Shown: positions 63,523-64,000 of the stretch, in pieces | How positions within the stretch are numbered: position 1 is the first letter of the stretch | Layout: every line of letters starts with the position of its first letter | The notes under the pieces: model-generated | Database searches by the model: none | Seen by the model: only the letters and a program-made list of their open reading frames with translations | Told to the model about the DNA's origin: nothing | From: JAPPLB01 sp965218555 | GTDB lineage: Bacteria; Acidobacteriota; Terriglobia; Bryobacterales; UBA6623 | Assembly (NCBI GenBank): GCA_965218555.1 | Contig: OZ244625.1 | Span: 3,410,001-3,474,000, forward strand | DNA length: 64,000 nucleotides | Reading direction: 5' to 3' | Made by a program: the position numbers and the translations under genes

Positions 63523-63957
63523 TCATTCTGACGCTTCGGCGAACGGGGCGACCTGCAAAGCCTCGTCCATCACCGGCGGTATCGGCGTCGGCTGCATGAC
63601 GCCGTCGGGGGTCTTGCTGACACAGGCGATGACAAGACGCCCATGAGCGACTTCTTCCCCGTCGTGGTTGAAAGCGAGTTCGTAGTGGATTGAGGTCCGT
63701 CCCTTCTTGACGACCCAAATGTGAATGTCGAGCTCGTCTCCAAAGCTGACGGTCTTCTTGAAGTCGCACTGCGCGGAAACGCGCGGCCTCCAGACATTGT
63801 GCTTGTGGGCGATCTTGAGCGGGTCGAGACCGATCGAGGAGAGGAACTCGATCTCCACCTCTTCCATGTAGCGAAAGTAGTTCGTGAAGTGGATGATCCC
63901 GGCCATGTCGGTGTCCTGCCAATAGATCTTGCGCCGATAGTGGTATTCGTACGCCAT
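63523..63957 (-). CDS. acyl-CoA thioesterase (4HBT, YbgC/FadM-like)
   Basis: 144 residues with the hot-dog fold. The active-site region YWQDTDMAGIIHFTNYFRYM (residues 12-31) has the catalytic aspartate and the HFxNYFRYxE stretch; the long helix continues VEIEFLSSIGLD. It hydrolyses acyl-CoA thioesters in the cytoplasm. It is separated from the downstream ABC ATPase gene by 182 bases. The right window edge is 43 bases away, so upstream partners are not seen. Confidence 0.92.
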   Translation of the reverse strand: MAYEYHYRRKIYWQDTDMAGIIHFTNYFRYMEEVEIEFLSSIGLDPLKIAHKHNVWRPRVSAQCDFKKTVSFGDELDIHIWVVKKGRTSIHYELAFNHDGEEVAHGRLVIACVSKTPDGVMQPTPIPPVMDEALQVAPFAEASE

Positions 63958-64000
63958 GACGGACTAGGGTCTCCTCTCTCGATACGGAGTCAGGTTTTCG

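Noticed and set aside
62621..63646. 341-residue frame across the ABC ATPase on the plus strand
   Set aside because: Walker A, signature and Walker B motifs are all on the minus strand.
1..64000. CRISPR arrays, tRNA and rRNA genes
   Set aside because: Looked for regularly spaced repeats, tRNA T-loop signatures in gaps and conserved rRNA segments; none was found by eye. A covariance-model scan would be decisive.

Overview
This is a 64 kb stretch of GC-rich bacterial chromosome. It most likely comes from an Acidobacteriota genome near the Bryobacterales/Solibacter group. The best lineage clue is the large WD40 protein at 18389-21397, whose C-terminus looks like the TIGR03437 domain typical of Solibacter-type genomes. 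Supporting clues are the paired DUF1553/DUF1501 secreted proteins, Tat-exported Gfo/Idh/MocA oxidoreductases, a DUF1080 protein and putative-Ig (He_PIG) repeats. The lineage is inferred from family content, not from a marker-gene tree. No rRNA, tRNA or CRISPR array was seen.

Layout. 1-10 kb: a truncated CPBP protease, two Tat-secreted Gfo/Idh/MocA proteins, DUF2062, DsbD, a soluble transhydrogenase, and a DUF1080 hydrolase plus sugar isomerase module. 10-15.3 kb: a conserved housekeeping operon on the minus strand (ffh, rpsP, KH protein, rimM, trmD, rplS, rnhB and a small membrane protein) behind a sigma70-like promoter. 15.5-25.7 kb: an M23 peptidase, a cache-domain sensor without an output domain, the WD40 protein, and a DUF1553/DUF1501 pair. 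25.7-30.8 kb: an aromatic amino acid cluster trpC-trpF-trpB-trpA-chorismate mutase-tyrA. 30.9-33.1 kb: a decayed methyltransferase/He_PIG gene with three lesions. 33.2-40.5 kb: leuCD, an Nramp-like transporter, an orphan betaine-type binding lipoprotein, a GlcF-like Fe-S protein fused to a membrane domain, and a DinB-like lipoprotein.

40.6-47 kb: a glycan-scavenging operon (TIM-barrel glycosidase-like protein, sialidase, NanA/DapA-type lyase). A ~2.5 kb tandem duplication seems to have occurred here. The second copy has decayed to fragments at 42831-43128 and 40597-40869 and carries a frameshifted amidohydrolase between them. 47.8-51.8 kb: two eukaryote-like sterol enzymes, a C14/C7 sterol reductase (ERG4/ERG24 family) and a steroid 5-alpha-reductase homologue, facing each other with an IS1380-family element between them. 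This is the most striking content of the window. 52.2-64 kb: a lipoprotein amidohydrolase, a second Nramp-like protein and an acyl-CoA dehydrogenase in one operon; then surE, a di-heme peroxidase, an Old Yellow Enzyme-type oxidoreductase, a phosphotriesterase-family protein, an HpcH/HpaI aldolase, a broken short-chain dehydrogenase, an ABC ATPase and a thioesterase.

The window holds at least three broken genes plus further gene fragments, one IS element and local duplication. It also encodes sialidase and sterol-modifying enzymes. Together these fit a bacterium living with, or feeding on, eukaryotic material and undergoing gene decay, but that is inference. Single-base lesions could also be assembly errors.
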